Shown here piece by piece: positions 10,710-26,585 of a stretch of DNA of 64,000 nt (position 1 is the first letter of the stretch; each line of letters begins with the position of its first letter). Made by a program: the position numbers and the translations under genes. The DNA is from Pseudomonas allokribbensis (GTDB lineage: Bacteria > Pseudomonadota > Gammaproteobacteria > Pseudomonadales > Pseudomonadaceae), in NCBI RefSeq assembly GCF_014863605.1, contig NZ_CP062252.1, positions 1,311,001 to 1,375,000 of the forward strand. Reading direction: 5' to 3'. Below the pieces are notes generated by a model, which saw only the letters and a program-made list of their open reading frames with translations, made no database searches and was not told where the DNA came from.

Positions 10710-12038
10710 ATGGATCAGTCGACGATTGATTTGCCTTCCAGGCTTTTGCGCCATCTCAAGCCCTGGCTCGGTGCTTCCCATTGGCGCATCGCCTACTCGG
10801 GTGGACTCGATTCCACCGTCCTGCTGCACCTTCTGGCCAGTCTCGCCAAAACCGAATCCCTTCCGGCGCTAGGCGCCATCCATGTCCATCACGGCCTTCA
10901 GGCTGCGGCCGACGCGTGGCCGGCGCATTGTCAGGCGGTCTGCGATGAGCTGGCGGTGTCGTTGCAGGTGGTGCGTGTGCAGGTGCAGCCGGGGGCGAGC
11001 CTGGAGCGGGCGGCGCGGGATGCGCGTTATGCGGCGTTCAGTGCGGCGATTCAGGCCAACGATGTGTTATTGACCGGACAACACCGCGATGATCAGGCTG
11101 AAACGCTGCTGTTTCGTCTGTTGCGCGGCGCCGGGGTCCGAGGCCTCTCCGGCATGCCGGCGCAACGAGCGTTGGGGCAGGGCAGTCTGGTTCGGCCCTT
11201 GCTCGACGTCACGCGGGCCGAGCTGGAAGTCTATGCGCGGGACCATGGCCTGCGCTGGGTAGAGGATCCGTCGAATCAGGATCGACAGTTCTCGCGCAAT
11301 TACCTGCGCCATCAGGTCATGCCGCTGCTGACCGGTCGCTGGCCGCAGGCTCACGCCAGCATGGCCCGCAGTGCGGCACATTTGCGTGAGGCGCAAGGTT
11401 TGCTCGATGAGCTGGCGCAGATTGATCTGGCTCAAGCGACCTTGTCCGATGATTTCGAGTGGCTGGGTTTGCCATCGCTGGCGTTTGCGGCCATCGCCGG
11501 GTTGTCCGATGCCCGCCAGAGAAATGCACTCAGTCATTGGCTGGAACCGCTCACCCGACTGCCGGATACCGACCATTGGTCGGGTTGGCTCGATTTGCGT
11601 GATGCCGGCAACGATGCCTCGCCGGTCTGGCGTCTGGCGGATGGCGAGCTGCACCGCAGCGCCGGTCGTCTGTGGTGGCTCAGCGGGCAATGGTTGCGCG
11701 CGCCAGTGGTCAGCAGCGACTGGCATGACCCTTCGCTGGCGCTACGCTTGCCCGATAACGGGCGTGTCATGTTCAGCGGTCAGACTCCCGCAGGGCCGCT
11801 GCGCATCCACTATCGGCTGGGCGGCGAGGTGATGCATCTGGCGGATCGCGGTCATCGCGATCTCAAGCGCCTGCTCAATGAACGTGCGGTGCCGGGCTTC
11901 GTGCGTGGCAGATTGCCGCTGCTGTTTCGCGGTGAGGAATTGCTTGCCGTGGCGAACCTGCCGGGGCTTGATGGCAACGTGCAGGAAGGCTGGCAATTGC
12001 ATTGGGTGCCTTTTGATGAAGATCAAGGTTTGAGCTGA
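10710..12038 (+). CDS. tilS: tRNA(Ile)-lysidine synthase
   Basis: The enzyme attaches lysine to C34 of the CAU anticodon of a tRNA-Ile, changing its reading from AUG to AUA. It has 442 residues from the ATG at 10710, preferred over the upstream in-frame GTG at 10692 because AAGGGA lies just before it. The PP-loop ATP pyrophosphatase motif SGGLDS is near residue 31, followed by HHGLQ and GQHRDDQAETLLFRLLRG, which are TilS marks. The C-terminal TilS domain is present. The REP doublet separates it from accA. Confidence 0.97.
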   Translation: MDQSTIDLPSRLLRHLKPWLGASHWRIAYSGGLDSTVLLHLLASLAKTESLPALGAIHVHHGLQAAADAWPAHCQAVCDELAVSLQVVRVQVQPGASLERAARDARYAAFSAAIQANDVLLTGQHRDDQAETLLFRLLRGAGVRGLSGMPAQRALGQGSLVRPLLDVTRAELEVYARDHGLRWVEDPSNQDRQFSRNYLRHQVMPLLTGRWPQAHASMARSAAHLREAQGLLDELAQIDLAQATLSDDFEWLGLPSLAFAAIAGLSDARQRNALSHWLEPLTRLPDTDHWSGWLDLRDAGNDASPVWRLADGELHRSAGRLWWLSGQWLRAPVVSSDWHDPSLALRLPDNGRVMFSGQTPAGPLRIHYRLGGEVMHLADRGHRDLKRLLNERAVPGFVRGRLPLLFRGEELLAVANLPGLDGNVQEGWQLHWVPFDEDQGLS

Positions 12039-12291
12039 AGGGGGCATTCCGGTAGACTACGCTCCCTTCTTGATACAACTTCTGTGGATTCGCCTGAATT
12101 GCAGGAGTTGCCGATTACCAAGCAGTCTTTGCTGGGCGATTCCAAAAAATGTGTAGCGAGCAACGTACCGGTGTTTTCACTTCCGGTCTGTCCCAACGCG
12201 GCGGTTTTTTTGAAAGGTGCACTGTGATTAATGCAGGTGATCGGGGGCTTCGGCCTTCCTTCGCTTTCCCCGGCGGCTCGGACCGCTTTAA

Positions 12292-14795
<2,504 letters not shown>

Positions 14796-14813
14796 ACCTC
14801 AATTCTCCGGTAA

Positions 14814-16241
<1,428 letters not shown>

Positions 16242-16412
16242 GTTGTAGATGGTAAAAAGACACCGGATTGTGTCGGAAAAGTCGTGACAGCGATGGATTT
16301 GCCACTAATCTGATGCCTTATATGCACAAGCCTGGATATTCCAGGCTTCGTGCTATCAGATGCTTCAAAGTTTTGGCGTGGCTGTCTTTTTTCACTGGAT
16401 ACCTGATATTCG

Positions 16413-16691
16413 ATGCGCAGTCCTTACTGGTTGTTTCTCGTCTTGCTCTTGCTGCTGGCCGGTCTGCAGTACCGCCTGTGGGTGGGCAATGGCAGTCTGG
16501 CGCAAGTTGCCGAACTGAATCAGCAGATTGCTGATCAGCACGCCGAGAACGAAGCCTTGCTGGAGCGCAACCGGGTGATGGACGCTGAAGTCAGTGAGTT
16601 GAAGAAAGGCATGGAGACCGTTGAAGAGCGGGCTCGTCACGAACTGGGCATGGTCAAGGACGGCGAAACCCTTTACCAGTTGGCCCAATGA
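16413..16691 (+). CDS. ftsB: Cell division protein FtsB
   Basis: This is a small bitopic inner membrane protein of the divisome that forms the FtsQLB complex. It has 92 residues: a short cytoplasmic start, one membrane helix (about 5-21, rich in Leu and Phe), then a coiled coil (about 28-70, with QQIADQHAENEALLERN). The family tail with ELGMVKDGETLYQL is present. The eno-ftsB-ispD order is conserved, and its stop overlaps the ispD start by 4 bases (ATGA). Confidence 0.96.
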   Translation: MRSPYWLFLVLLLLLAGLQYRLWVGNGSLAQVAELNQQIADQHAENEALLERNRVMDAEVSELKKGMETVEERARHELGMVKDGETLYQLAQ

Positions 16692-17395
16692 TCGATTCCC
16701 TGCCGGCCTTCTGGGCCGTGATTCCTGCCGCGGGCGTCGGTGCCCGTATGGCCGCGGACCGTCCCAAGCAATACCTGCAACTGGGCGGGCGCACAATTCT
16801 CGAACACAGCCTCGGCTGTTTCCTCGATCACCCGAGCCTCAAGGGCCTGGTGGTCAGTCTTGCTGTCGATGATCCTTATTGGCCGAACCTGGCTTGCGTC
16901 AGCGATCCGCGGATTCAGCGGGTCGAGGGTGGCGCCGAGCGTTCAGGTTCGGTGCTCAACGCTTTGCTGCACCTGCACGCGCAAGGTGCTGACGACGAGG
17001 ACTGGGTGCTGGTGCACGATGCGGCACGGCCCAATCTGAGCCGTGACGATCTCGATAAACTGCTGGCTGAGCTGGCGAACGATCCGGTCGGTGGCTTGCT
17101 GGCCGTGCCGGCGCGCGACACCCTGAAACGGGTCGACAAGCACGGTCGAGTGGTCGAAACCGTGGATCGCAGCGTGATCTGGCAGGCCTACACGCCGCAG
17201 ATGTTCCGCCTCGGAGCACTGCACCGCGCACTGGCGGACAGTCTGGTGGCCGATGCGCTGATCACCGATGAAGCCTCGGCGATGGAGTGGGCCGGGTTGG
17301 CGCCGCGCCTGATCGAGGGTCGCGCGGATAACCTGAAAGTCACCCGCCCGGAAGACCTCGAATGGTTGCGCCAGCGCTGGGCCAACCGTCGTTAA
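16688..17395 (+). CDS. ispD: 2-C-methyl-D-erythritol 4-phosphate cytidylyltransferase
   Basis: The enzyme joins CTP and MEP to give CDP-ME, the third step of the non-mevalonate isoprenoid pathway. It has 235 residues. The N-terminal CTP-binding motif PAAGVGARMAADRPKQYL, the VLVHDAARPN motif and the later TDEASAMEW are typical. It overlaps ftsB at its start. Its stop codon TAA at 17393-17395 overlaps the stop of the convergent LysR gene on the other strand. Its usual partner ispF lies about 3 kb on, split off by the LysR-frmA-fghA insertion. Confidence 0.98.
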   Translation: MIDSLPAFWAVIPAAGVGARMAADRPKQYLQLGGRTILEHSLGCFLDHPSLKGLVVSLAVDDPYWPNLACVSDPRIQRVEGGAERSGSVLNALLHLHAQGADDEDWVLVHDAARPNLSRDDLDKLLAELANDPVGGLLAVPARDTLKRVDKHGRVVETVDRSVIWQAYTPQMFRLGALHRALADSLVADALITDEASAMEWAGLAPRLIEGRADNLKVTRPEDLEWLRQRWANRR

Positions 17396-18288
17396 ATCCG
17401 ATACTCCGGCCGTTCGGCCAAGCCTTCCTTGAGAAAATCCACCAGTTTGCGCACCTTCGGCGACAAGTGCCGTTGTTGCGGATACAACGCCCACACCGCC
17501 GTATTCGGCGGTTGATGCGCCTCCAGCAGCGAAATCAACGCACCGCTGTGCAGGTGCTCCAGCACGTAATAGTCCGGCAACTGACACAGACCGACGCCTT
17601 GTAGCGCCGCATCCAGCACCGCTTGCCCACTGTTGCAGCGCCAGTTTCCCTGTACCCGCTGGGAAAATTCCCGCCCGTTCTGTTCCAGTTGCCAGATATC
17701 CGAGCTGCCGATCAGGCAGTTGTGCCGGCTCAGTTCCGACAAACTGTGTGGCCGACCATATCGTTCGAGGTAGGACGGCGACGCGCAGAGGTACATGCGC
17801 CGCGGTGCCAGCCGGGTCGCCACCAACCGAGAATCCTGAAGACGCCCGAGGCGGATCGCCAGATCCAGGCCTTCGTGCACCAGATCGAGCTGCCGGTTGG
17901 TCAGCTCTATATCGATGCGCAGCTGCGGATAGTGCCCCATGAATCGCGTCACCAGCGGCACGATGAAGCGCTCGCCGTAGGCCACGGCGCAGGTCATGCG
18001 CAGCATGCCTTTGGGTTCGCTGGTCAGGTCGCCGACTGCACGCAGTGCTTCTTCGCGACCATCCTGCAGACGCTGGCAATGTTGCAGGAAGGTCTGGCCG
18101 GCTTCGGTCAAGGTGACACGCCGGGTGCTGCGATACAGCAGTCGTGTCTGCAGTCGCTCTTCGAGTCGTACGATTTGTCGACTGACATGCGAGGAAGAAA
18201 CACCCAGGCGTTCGGCGGCGGCGGTGAACTGGCTGCACTCGGCAACGGCGACGAACTCGTCGATGCCTTCCCAGCGATTTTCGGACAT
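17392..18288 (-). CDS. LysR-type transcriptional regulator next to frmA
   Basis: The 298-residue protein has an N-terminal winged helix-turn-helix (about 1-60, with FTAAAERLGVSSSHVSRQIV) and a C-terminal periplasmic-binding-like effector domain (about 90-290). It is divergent from frmA with 115 bases between the two starts, the classic layout of a LysR regulator and its target, so it probably controls the formaldehyde genes; this is inferred from position. The effector is unknown. Its stop shares bases with the ispD stop on the opposite strand. Confidence 0.93.
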   Translation of the reverse strand: MSENRWEGIDEFVAVAECSQFTAAAERLGVSSSHVSRQIVRLEERLQTRLLYRSTRRVTLTEAGQTFLQHCQRLQDGREEALRAVGDLTSEPKGMLRMTCAVAYGERFIVPLVTRFMGHYPQLRIDIELTNRQLDLVHEGLDLAIRLGRLQDSRLVATRLAPRRMYLCASPSYLERYGRPHSLSELSRHNCLIGSSDIWQLEQNGREFSQRVQGNWRCNSGQAVLDAALQGVGLCQLPDYYVLEHLHSGALISLLEAHQPPNTAVWALYPQQRHLSPKVRKLVDFLKEGLAERPEYRI

Positions 18289-18313
18289 GGGGATTATCCC
18301 TGTATGGCAATAA

Positions 18314-19516
<1,203 letters not shown>

Positions 19517-19571
19517 TCAATCGCGATGCCACGGCAGCCAATGTGCAGCCGTGGCTGCGTAGGAGTCCTAC

Positions 19572-20417
19572 ATGAGTCTGGAAAACATCTCCTGTCAGAA
19601 GAGTTTCGGCGGTTGGCACAAGCGCTATCGCCATCGTTCCGATGTGTTGGGCTGCGACATGGTGTTCGCCGTGTACCTGCCGCCGCAGGCAGAGCAGGGC
19701 GGCAAGCTGCCGGTGCTGTACTGGTTATCGGGCCTGACGTGCACGGACGAGAACTTCATGCAGAAGGCCGGCGCCATGCGCATGGCGGCTGAACTGGGAT
19801 TGATCATCGTGGCGCCGGACACCAGTCCCCGTGGCGCCGATGTACCGGGTGATCCGGATGGCGCGTGGGATTTCGGCCTCGGTGCCGGGTTCTATCTGAA
19901 TGCCACGCAGGAACCGTGGTCGCGGCACTATCGGATGCATGACTATGTCGTGCAGGAATTGCCTTCACTGGTTGAAGCGCATTTCCCGGCTTCGGACAAG
20001 CGCAGCATCAGTGGCCATTCCATGGGCGGTCACGGTGCATTGGTCTGTGCATTGCGCAACCCTGGGCGTTACCAATCGGTGTCGGCGTTTTCGCCGATCA
20101 ACAATCCGATGGATTGCCCGTGGGGCCAGAAGGCATTTTCCCGTTATCTGGGCGAAGACCGTTCGAAATGGCGCGAGTGGGATGCCTGTGCGCTGATCGC
20201 CGAGGCGGACGAAAAACTGCCATTGCTGGTCGATCAGGGTGACCGCGACGATTTCCTTGCCACCCAGCTCAAGCCGGAAGCGCTGCAACAAGCGGCAAAA
20301 CAGGCGGGTCATCCACTGACGTTGCGCCTGCAACCGGGCTACGACCACAGCTATTTCTTCATTGCGAGCTTCATTGACGACCACTTGCAGCATCACGCAC
20401 GCGCCCTCAAGGGCTAA
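19572..20417 (+). CDS. fghA: S-formylglutathione hydrolase
   Basis: This is an alpha/beta hydrolase (esterase D family) that splits S-formylglutathione into formate and glutathione, completing the detoxification begun by frmA. It has 281 residues. The nucleophile elbow [10 protein letters not shown] (near 147-156) holds the catalytic Ser; Asp and His follow in [10 protein letters not shown] and [15 protein letters not shown] precedes the start. A strong terminator directly after it (20431-20460) separates it from ispF. Confidence 0.97.
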   Translation: MSLENISCQKSFGGWHKRYRHRSDVLGCDMVFAVYLPPQAEQGGKLPVLYWLSGLTCTDENFMQKAGAMRMAAELGLIIVAPDTSPRGADVPGDPDGAWDFGLGAGFYLNATQEPWSRHYRMHDYVVQELPSLVEAHFPASDKRSISGHSMGGHGALVCALRNPGRYQSVSAFSPINNPMDCPWGQKAFSRYLGEDRSKWREWDACALIAEADEKLPLLVDQGDRDDFLATQLKPEALQQAAKQAGHPLTLRLQPGYDHSYFFIASFIDDHLQHHARALKG

Positions 20418-20430
20418 TGCAGGTAGAATC

Positions 20431-20460
20431 ACGCCCTGACAAAATTCGGGGCGTTTTTTT
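20431..20460 (+). terminator. Terminator after fghA that abuts the ispF start codon
   Basis: ACGCCC pairs with GGGCGT around a loop, followed by a run of seven T. The run ends at 20460 and the ispF ATG starts at 20461. There is therefore no room for a normal ribosome binding site after the hairpin; GGGG in the hairpin arm (20448-20451) is the only candidate. Confidence 0.85.
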
Positions 20461-20934
20461 ATGCGTATTGGCCACGGCTATGATGTGCACCGTTTCGCTG
20501 AAGGCGATTTCATTACTCTGGGCGGCGTGCGAATCGCACACGGCTTCGGGCTGCTCGCTCACTCCGACGGTGACGTCCTGCTGCATGCCTTGAGCGACGC
20601 CTTGCTCGGCGCGGCTGCGCTGGGTGATATCGGCAAGCACTTCCCGGACACCGACCCGCAATTCAAGGGCGCCGACAGCCGAGTGCTGTTGCGTCATGTG
20701 GTCAGCCTGATCCACGCCAAAGGCTGGAAAATCGGCAACGTCGACAACACCATCGTTGCCCAGGCACCGAAAATGGCCCCCCATATCGAATCGATGCGCG
20801 CGCTGATTGCCGCGGATCTGCAAGTAGAACTGGATCAAGTGAACGTGAAAGCCACCACCACCGAGAAGCTCGGCTTCGTCGGTCGCGAAGAAGGCATCGC
20901 CGTGCATTCCGTTGCCTTGTTGCTGCGCGCATGA
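20461..20934 (+). CDS. ispF: 2-C-methyl-D-erythritol 2,4-cyclodiphosphate synthase
   Basis: The enzyme cyclises CDP-ME 2-phosphate to MEcPP in the non-mevalonate isoprenoid pathway. It has 157 residues. Zinc-binding Asp and His are in GHGYDVH at the N-terminus and [16 protein letters not shown]. The start is fixed by the family N-terminus [12 protein letters not shown], although it sits directly behind a terminator T-run with almost no leader. A TAGAAT near 20424 could be a -10 box giving a very short leader. Its stop overlaps the truD start (ATGA). Confidence 0.98.
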   Translation: MRIGHGYDVHRFAEGDFITLGGVRIAHGFGLLAHSDGDVLLHALSDALLGAAALGDIGKHFPDTDPQFKGADSRVLLRHVVSLIHAKGWKIGNVDNTIVAQAPKMAPHIESMRALIAADLQVELDQVNVKATTTEKLGFVGREEGIAVHSVALLLRA

Positions 20935-21976
20935 ACGAACTGCAATTGCTCGGCCCACGGGCCTATGGCGACGCGCTCGGCACCGCGGTACTGAAAGCCA
21001 TCGCCGAAGATTTCCAGGTCGATGAAGTCCTCGACATTCCGTTCAGCGGTGACGGCGAGCACCTGTGGATCTGGGTGGAAAAGCGCGGTCTGAACACCGA
21101 AGAAGCGGCACGCCGCATTGCCAAGGCGGCCGGTGTGCCGTTGCGCACGGTCAGCTATGCCGGCCTTAAAGACCGTCAGGCGCTGACACGTCAGTGGTTC
21201 AGCGTGCAACTGCCGGGCAAGGCCGATCCGGATCTGTCGGCGGCGGAAAACGACACGCTGAAGATCCTCAAGACCACTCGCCACAAGCGCAAGCTGCAAC
21301 GCGGCGCGCATTCGGCCAATGGTTTCACCTTGCGCCTGACCCAGCTCAATGGCGACAAGGCTGCCATCGACGAGCGCCTGCAACTGATTGCCAAGCAAGG
21401 TATCCCGAACTACTTCGGCGCCCAGCGTTTTGGCCATGACGGTGGTAACGTCGTCGACGCTCGGTCATGGGCGGCGCGCAAGGCCCTGCCGGAGCAGCGC
21501 AATGTACGTTCGCGCCTGCTGTCGACTGCACGCAGCTTTCTGTTCAACCAGGTGCTGGCGGCACGAGTGGCTGATGGCACCTGGCAGCGCGCCCAGGTCG
21601 GCGATCTGCTGGCGTTCACCGACAGCCGCAGCTTTTTCCCGGCAGGTGAAGCCGAGTGCAGCGACCCGCGCCTGGCGATTCTCGATCTGCATCCGACCGG
21701 TCCGCAGTGGGGCGAAGGTGACTCACCGGCCGCCGGCGCTGTCCATGATCTGGAGCAGGCAATCGCCGCAGGCGAGGCGGATCTGCGCGATTGGTTGATT
21801 AATGCCGGTATGAGCCACGAACGTCGCATCCTTCGACTGCCCATTGGCGGGTTGACGTGGCATTATCCCGAGCCTGACATTCTGCAACTGGAATTCGTCC
21901 TCCCGGCCGGATGCTTCGCCACCGTATTGGTGCGCGAACTCGTTGATCTGGTGCCGGTGGGGCAGACGGACAGCCC

Positions 21977-21989
<13 letters not shown>
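20931..21989 (+). CDS. truD: tRNA pseudouridine(13) synthase TruD
   Basis: The enzyme forms pseudouridine at position 13 of tRNA-Glu and related RNAs. It has 352 residues. Asp81 in [18 protein letters not shown] is the catalytic aspartate, and the motif [15 protein letters not shown] lies downstream. It overlaps ispF by 4 bases at its start and surE by 13 bases at its end, so ispF-truD-surE-pcm form a tight operon. Confidence 0.97.
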
Positions 21990-23403
<1,414 letters not shown>

Positions 23404-23614
23404 GCATTTGTTTGCCGGCGCTGAATTCCTTGCGAGAGCGCCTGTCTTACAGCGGCATCGATTGTTTAAACAGGATTTATCGTCCATGAGCAAACGTGTG
23501 CGTCGAGCGATATCGCTTCATTAAAGGTAAAGCCTGTTTCGCCCGTTATACTTGCGAAGTTACATGCCGGAATCGGCATTCCACATTTTTCAGCCACCAC
23601 AAAGGGAGCGGCGG

Positions 23615-24496
23615 GTGAGTCTCACAGTCATTGCGCAGCGTATGGGTAACACGAGCTTTCAGCGCCTGGTGACTGGCCTTGTCTTGAGCACCTTGCTGGT
23701 CGGTTGCTCCAGCACCAAATCGAGCAACGTGCGGGTCGTCGATCGCAACAATGCGGTGGCCCAGCGTCCTACAGTGACGACCGGGCAGTACGTAGTCCGT
23801 CCGGGTGACACCATGTTTTCGATCGCGTTTCGCTACGGCTGGGACTACAAAGCCCTCGCTGCCCGGAACAATATTCCTACGCCGTACACGATCCATCCGG
23901 GTCAGACGATTCGCTTCGATGGCCGCCCTGGTTCAACGTCGACCGCGGTGGTGAGCAACAGCGGTTCTGCGCCGTCTTCGTCGAGCAAAACCACGATAAT
24001 CCGGCGCCAGGCGAATGGCACGACGACCACCACAACCACCGGTTCCGGGGCGACTTCTGCGGCCGTTGTACCGTCCGTCGCCAACAAGCCGGCACCGGCT
24101 CCATTGCCTCCACCGGGCCCGGCCCCGACCGGCTGGGGATGGCCATCTAATGGCATTCTGATTGGTAAATTCTCTTCAAACGGTAGTTTGAATAAAGGAA
24201 TTGATATCGCCGGGGATTTGGGACAGCCTGTTTTAGCTGCGTCTGATGGGACGGTGGTTTACGCCGGGAGTGGCTTAAGGGGCTACGGCGAATTAGTCAT
24301 CATCAAACACAGCGAAACCTACGTCAGTGCTTACGGACACAACCGTCGGCTGTTGGTACGGGAGGGGCAGCAGGTCAAAGTCGGACAGACAATTGCCGAA
24401 ATGGGGTCAACGGGTACAGACCGGGTGAAACTGCATTTTGAGATTCGCCGACAAGGTAAACCTGTAGATCCGCTGCAGTTCCTGCCAAGACGTTGA
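23615..24496 (+). CDS. nlpD: Murein hydrolase activator NlpD, LysM and degenerate LytM lipoprotein
   Basis: This is an outer membrane lipoprotein that activates a cell-wall amidase at division. It has 293 residues from the GTG at 23615, chosen because GGGAG lies just upstream; a TTG at 23552 would add 21 residues. The lipobox LVGC is at 28-31. A LysM domain (about 57-101) is followed by a Ser/Thr/Pro-rich linker and a C-terminal M23/LytM domain. The domain reads NKGIDIAG and KLHFEIR, lacking zinc ligands as in E. coli NlpD, so it should be an activator and not a peptidase. In pseudomonads the main rpoS promoter lies inside nlpD. Confidence 0.95.
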   Translation: MSLTVIAQRMGNTSFQRLVTGLVLSTLLVGCSSTKSSNVRVVDRNNAVAQRPTVTTGQYVVRPGDTMFSIAFRYGWDYKALAARNNIPTPYTIHPGQTIRFDGRPGSTSTAVVSNSGSAPSSSSKTTIIRRQANGTTTTTTTGSGATSAAVVPSVANKPAPAPLPPPGPAPTGWGWPSNGILIGKFSSNGSLNKGIDIAGDLGQPVLAASDGTVVYAGSGLRGYGELVIIKHSETYVSAYGHNRRLLVREGQQVKVGQTIAEMGSTGTDRVKLHFEIRRQGKPVDPLQFLPRR

Positions 24497-24602
24497 TTTG
24501 CAGACCAGCCTGTTCCGTCGCGTAGAGGGGACAGGCTCCAGCGTTGCCAAGGATAAAGGCGTCGCTTGAGCTTGGGGTCGAACTCACCAAAGGACTATAA
24601 CA

Positions 24603-25610
24603 ATGGCTCTCAGTAAAGAAGTGCCGGAGTTTGACATCGACGATGAGGTTCTCCTGATGGAGACCGGCATCGATTCGGATTCGATGTCGAATGATGAAGG
24701 GGCTGCTCCACCTTCCGTTCGTGCCAAATCCAAACACTCCGCTTCACTTAAGCAACACAAGTACATCGACTACACCCGGGCACTCGATGCCACGCAGCTG
24801 TACCTCAACGAAATCGGCTTTTCCCCATTGCTCTCCCCGGAAGAGGAAGTTCATTTTGCGCGCTTGTCGCAAAGTGGCGATCCCGCCGGGCGCAAGCGCA
24901 TGATTGAAAGTAACCTGCGGCTGGTGGTCAAAATCGCCCGGCGTTACGTCAATCGGGGGCTGTCGCTGCTGGATCTGATCGAAGAGGGCAACCTCGGGCT
25001 GATCCGCGCGGTGGAAAAGTTCGATCCCGAGCGCGGCTTCCGCTTCTCGACCTACGCGACCTGGTGGATCCGTCAGACCATCGAGCGCGCGATCATGAAT
25101 CAGACCCGGACCATCCGGCTGCCGATCCATGTGGTCAAGGAGCTCAACGTGTACCTGCGGGCTGCACGGGAGCTGACGCAAAAACTCGATCACGAACCTT
25201 CACCTGAAGAAATCGCCAACCTGCTGGAAAAACCGGTGGGCGAGGTCAAGCGCATGCTGGGCCTGAACGAGCGGGTTTCTTCGGTCGACGTCTCGCTGGG
25301 TCCGGATTCGGATAAAACCCTGCTGGACACCCTCACGGATGACCGTCCGACCGATCCATGCGAACTGCTGCAGGACGACGATCTGTCGCAGAGCATCGAT
25401 CAATGGCTCTCGGAGCTGACCGACAAGCAACGCGAAGTGGTGGTACGCCGCTTCGGCCTGCGCGGTCACGAGAGCAGCACGCTGGAAGATGTAGGCCTGG
25501 AGATCGGCCTGACCCGGGAACGGGTGAGACAGATCCAGGTGGAAGGCCTCAAGCGCCTACGTGAAATCCTCGAGAAAAACGGCCTGTCGAGCGAGTCGCT
25601 GTTTCAATAA
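24603..25610 (+). CDS. rpoS: RNA polymerase sigma factor RpoS
   Basis: This is the stationary-phase and general stress sigma factor. It has 335 residues with all sigma-70 regions: 1.2 ([21 protein letters not shown]), 2 ([17 protein letters not shown] through [19 protein letters not shown], including the -10-recognising helix), 3 ([18 protein letters not shown]) and 4 ([19 protein letters not shown], the -35-binding helix-turn-helix). AAAGGA lies just upstream of the ATG. A strong terminator follows at 25631-25660. Confidence 0.99.
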   Translation: MALSKEVPEFDIDDEVLLMETGIDSDSMSNDEGAAPPSVRAKSKHSASLKQHKYIDYTRALDATQLYLNEIGFSPLLSPEEEVHFARLSQSGDPAGRKRMIESNLRLVVKIARRYVNRGLSLLDLIEEGNLGLIRAVEKFDPERGFRFSTYATWWIRQTIERAIMNQTRTIRLPIHVVKELNVYLRAARELTQKLDHEPSPEEIANLLEKPVGEVKRMLGLNERVSSVDVSLGPDSDKTLLDTLTDDRPTDPCELLQDDDLSQSIDQWLSELTDKQREVVVRRFGLRGHESSTLEDVGLEIGLTRERVRQIQVEGLKRLREILEKNGLSSESLFQ

Positions 25611-25630
25611 GCGCCTTGCGTGATCGCCAC

Positions 25631-25660
25631 AAAAAGCCCCGACTGGTTCGGGGCTTTTTG
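25631..25660 (+). terminator. rpoS terminator
   Basis: AAAAAGCCCCGA and TCGGGGCTTTTTG form a long stem around a short loop, ending in a T-run, 20 bases after the rpoS stop. Confidence 0.92.
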
Positions 25661-25707
25661 TTTTCTGCGGCAAAGCGGTTTGCTTCCCCGGGTTTGTAGT
25701 CTCGCGT

Positions 25708-25725
25708 TGTAAGCCCTGGCTTACT
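25708..25725 (+). promoter_or_regulatory. GacA upstream activating sequence of rsmZ
   Basis: TGTAAG, six bases, then CTTACT. This matches the known GacA-dependent element TGTAAG-N6-CTTACA in 17 or 18 of its defined spacing and bases. It lies about 190 bases before the rsmZ start, similar to the distance known for rsm RNA genes in other fluorescent pseudomonads. Confidence 0.8.
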
Positions 25726-25897
25726 CTTTCGTAAGTGTTCGCTATTTTTACACTGCGGCAGACGCCCATTGTGCTTGCTGAATACGTTCAACTGATTGAT
25801 TTGTATGGTTATTTTTAAATATTAAGTGCTTATGACAGCGTGTTTTAGCTGAGCAGGCCGGTTGCGGCTGTCAGGGAAATCTCTAGTATCTGGGTTG

Positions 25898-26027
25898 TGT
25901 CGACGGACAGACACGCCCTTCAAGGAAGAGGGGAATGGACATCGCAGGACGCGATTCATCAGGACGATGAAAAGGAACACAGGGAATAGGGAAAAAATGT
26001 GGGCGGGTCAAACCGCCCCTTTTTTTT
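25898..26027 (+). ncRNA. rsmZ: Small regulatory RNA RsmZ
   Basis: This RNA binds and sequesters the translational repressors RsmA and RsmE and so relieves repression of secondary metabolism and exoproducts under the GacS/GacA system. The identification rests on position between rpoS and fdxA, as in P. aeruginosa and other pseudomonads, a 5' end TGTCGACGGACAGACAC resembling known RsmZ, and about nine GGA motifs, several in hairpin loops (such as TCAGGACGA). A TAGTAT -10 box is at 25884-25889. The RNA ends in a G/C hairpin (26001-26019) with a T-run. Exact ends are estimated. Confidence 0.9.
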
Positions 26028-26056
26028 GCCTGAAGAAAAGCAAAACCCGGAAAAGC

Positions 26057-26082
26057 AAAAAGGCCCGCAAGGGGCCTTTTCT
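26057..26082 (-). terminator. fdxA terminator
   Basis: AAAAAGGCCC and GGGCCTTTTC flank a short loop. On the minus strand this gives a G/C stem with a T-rich tail, 17 bases after the fdxA stop; it would also act on the plus strand behind rsmZ. Confidence 0.75.
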
Positions 26083-26098
26083 TCAAACGCGGGACAGA

Positions 26099-26422
26099 TC
26101 AGCGTTCGAGGTCTTTGATCTTGCCTTTGACGCCATCCCACTCTTCGGCATCCGGCAGTGATTCTTTCTTCTCGGTGATGTTCGGCCAGATCTCCGCCAG
26201 CTCGACGTTCAGTTGAATGAACTCTTGCATCTCTTCCGGGACTTCATCCTCGGAGAAAATGGCTACGGCCGGGCATTCTGGTTCGCACAGGGCGCAGTCG
26301 ATGCACTCATCCGGGTGAATCACCAGGAAGTTCGGGCCTTCGTAAAAGCAGTCCACCGGACAGACTTCTACGCAGTCGGTGTACTTGCACTTGATGCAGT
26401 TGTCGGTGACGACGAAGGTCAT
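26099..26422 (-). CDS. fdxA: Seven-iron ferredoxin FdxA
   Basis: This is a small electron carrier with one 3Fe-4S and one 4Fe-4S cluster. It has 107 residues from MTFVVTDN; the longer frame to 26464 is rejected because GAGGAG sits properly before this ATG. Cluster cysteines are visible in [17 protein letters not shown] and [12 protein letters not shown]. It is convergent to rsmZ and follows mutS on the same strand after about 160 bases. Confidence 0.97.
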   Translation of the reverse strand: MTFVVTDNCIKCKYTDCVEVCPVDCFYEGPNFLVIHPDECIDCALCEPECPAVAIFSEDEVPEEMQEFIQLNVELAEIWPNITEKKESLPDAEEWDGVKGKIKDLER

Positions 26423-26585
26423 TTCTAATTTTCTCCTCAGGCGGCGGCAGCGTTGCCCCTTCACGGTTGGGGTCGCCAGGTTCGGGAGCGATGTCTGCCA
26501 GCCAGGCTATTAGCCAGCAGCATCCCAAACCGCGCGAGATTCTAACAGCTTGAAGCCTTTTGCGTTATATCCGGTTCGTCGGTGC

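Noticed and set aside
16328..16348. Terminator after enolase
   Set aside because: AAGCCTGG and CCAGGCTT form a stem, but there is no T-run after it, and it is 86 bases from the stop; too weak to call.
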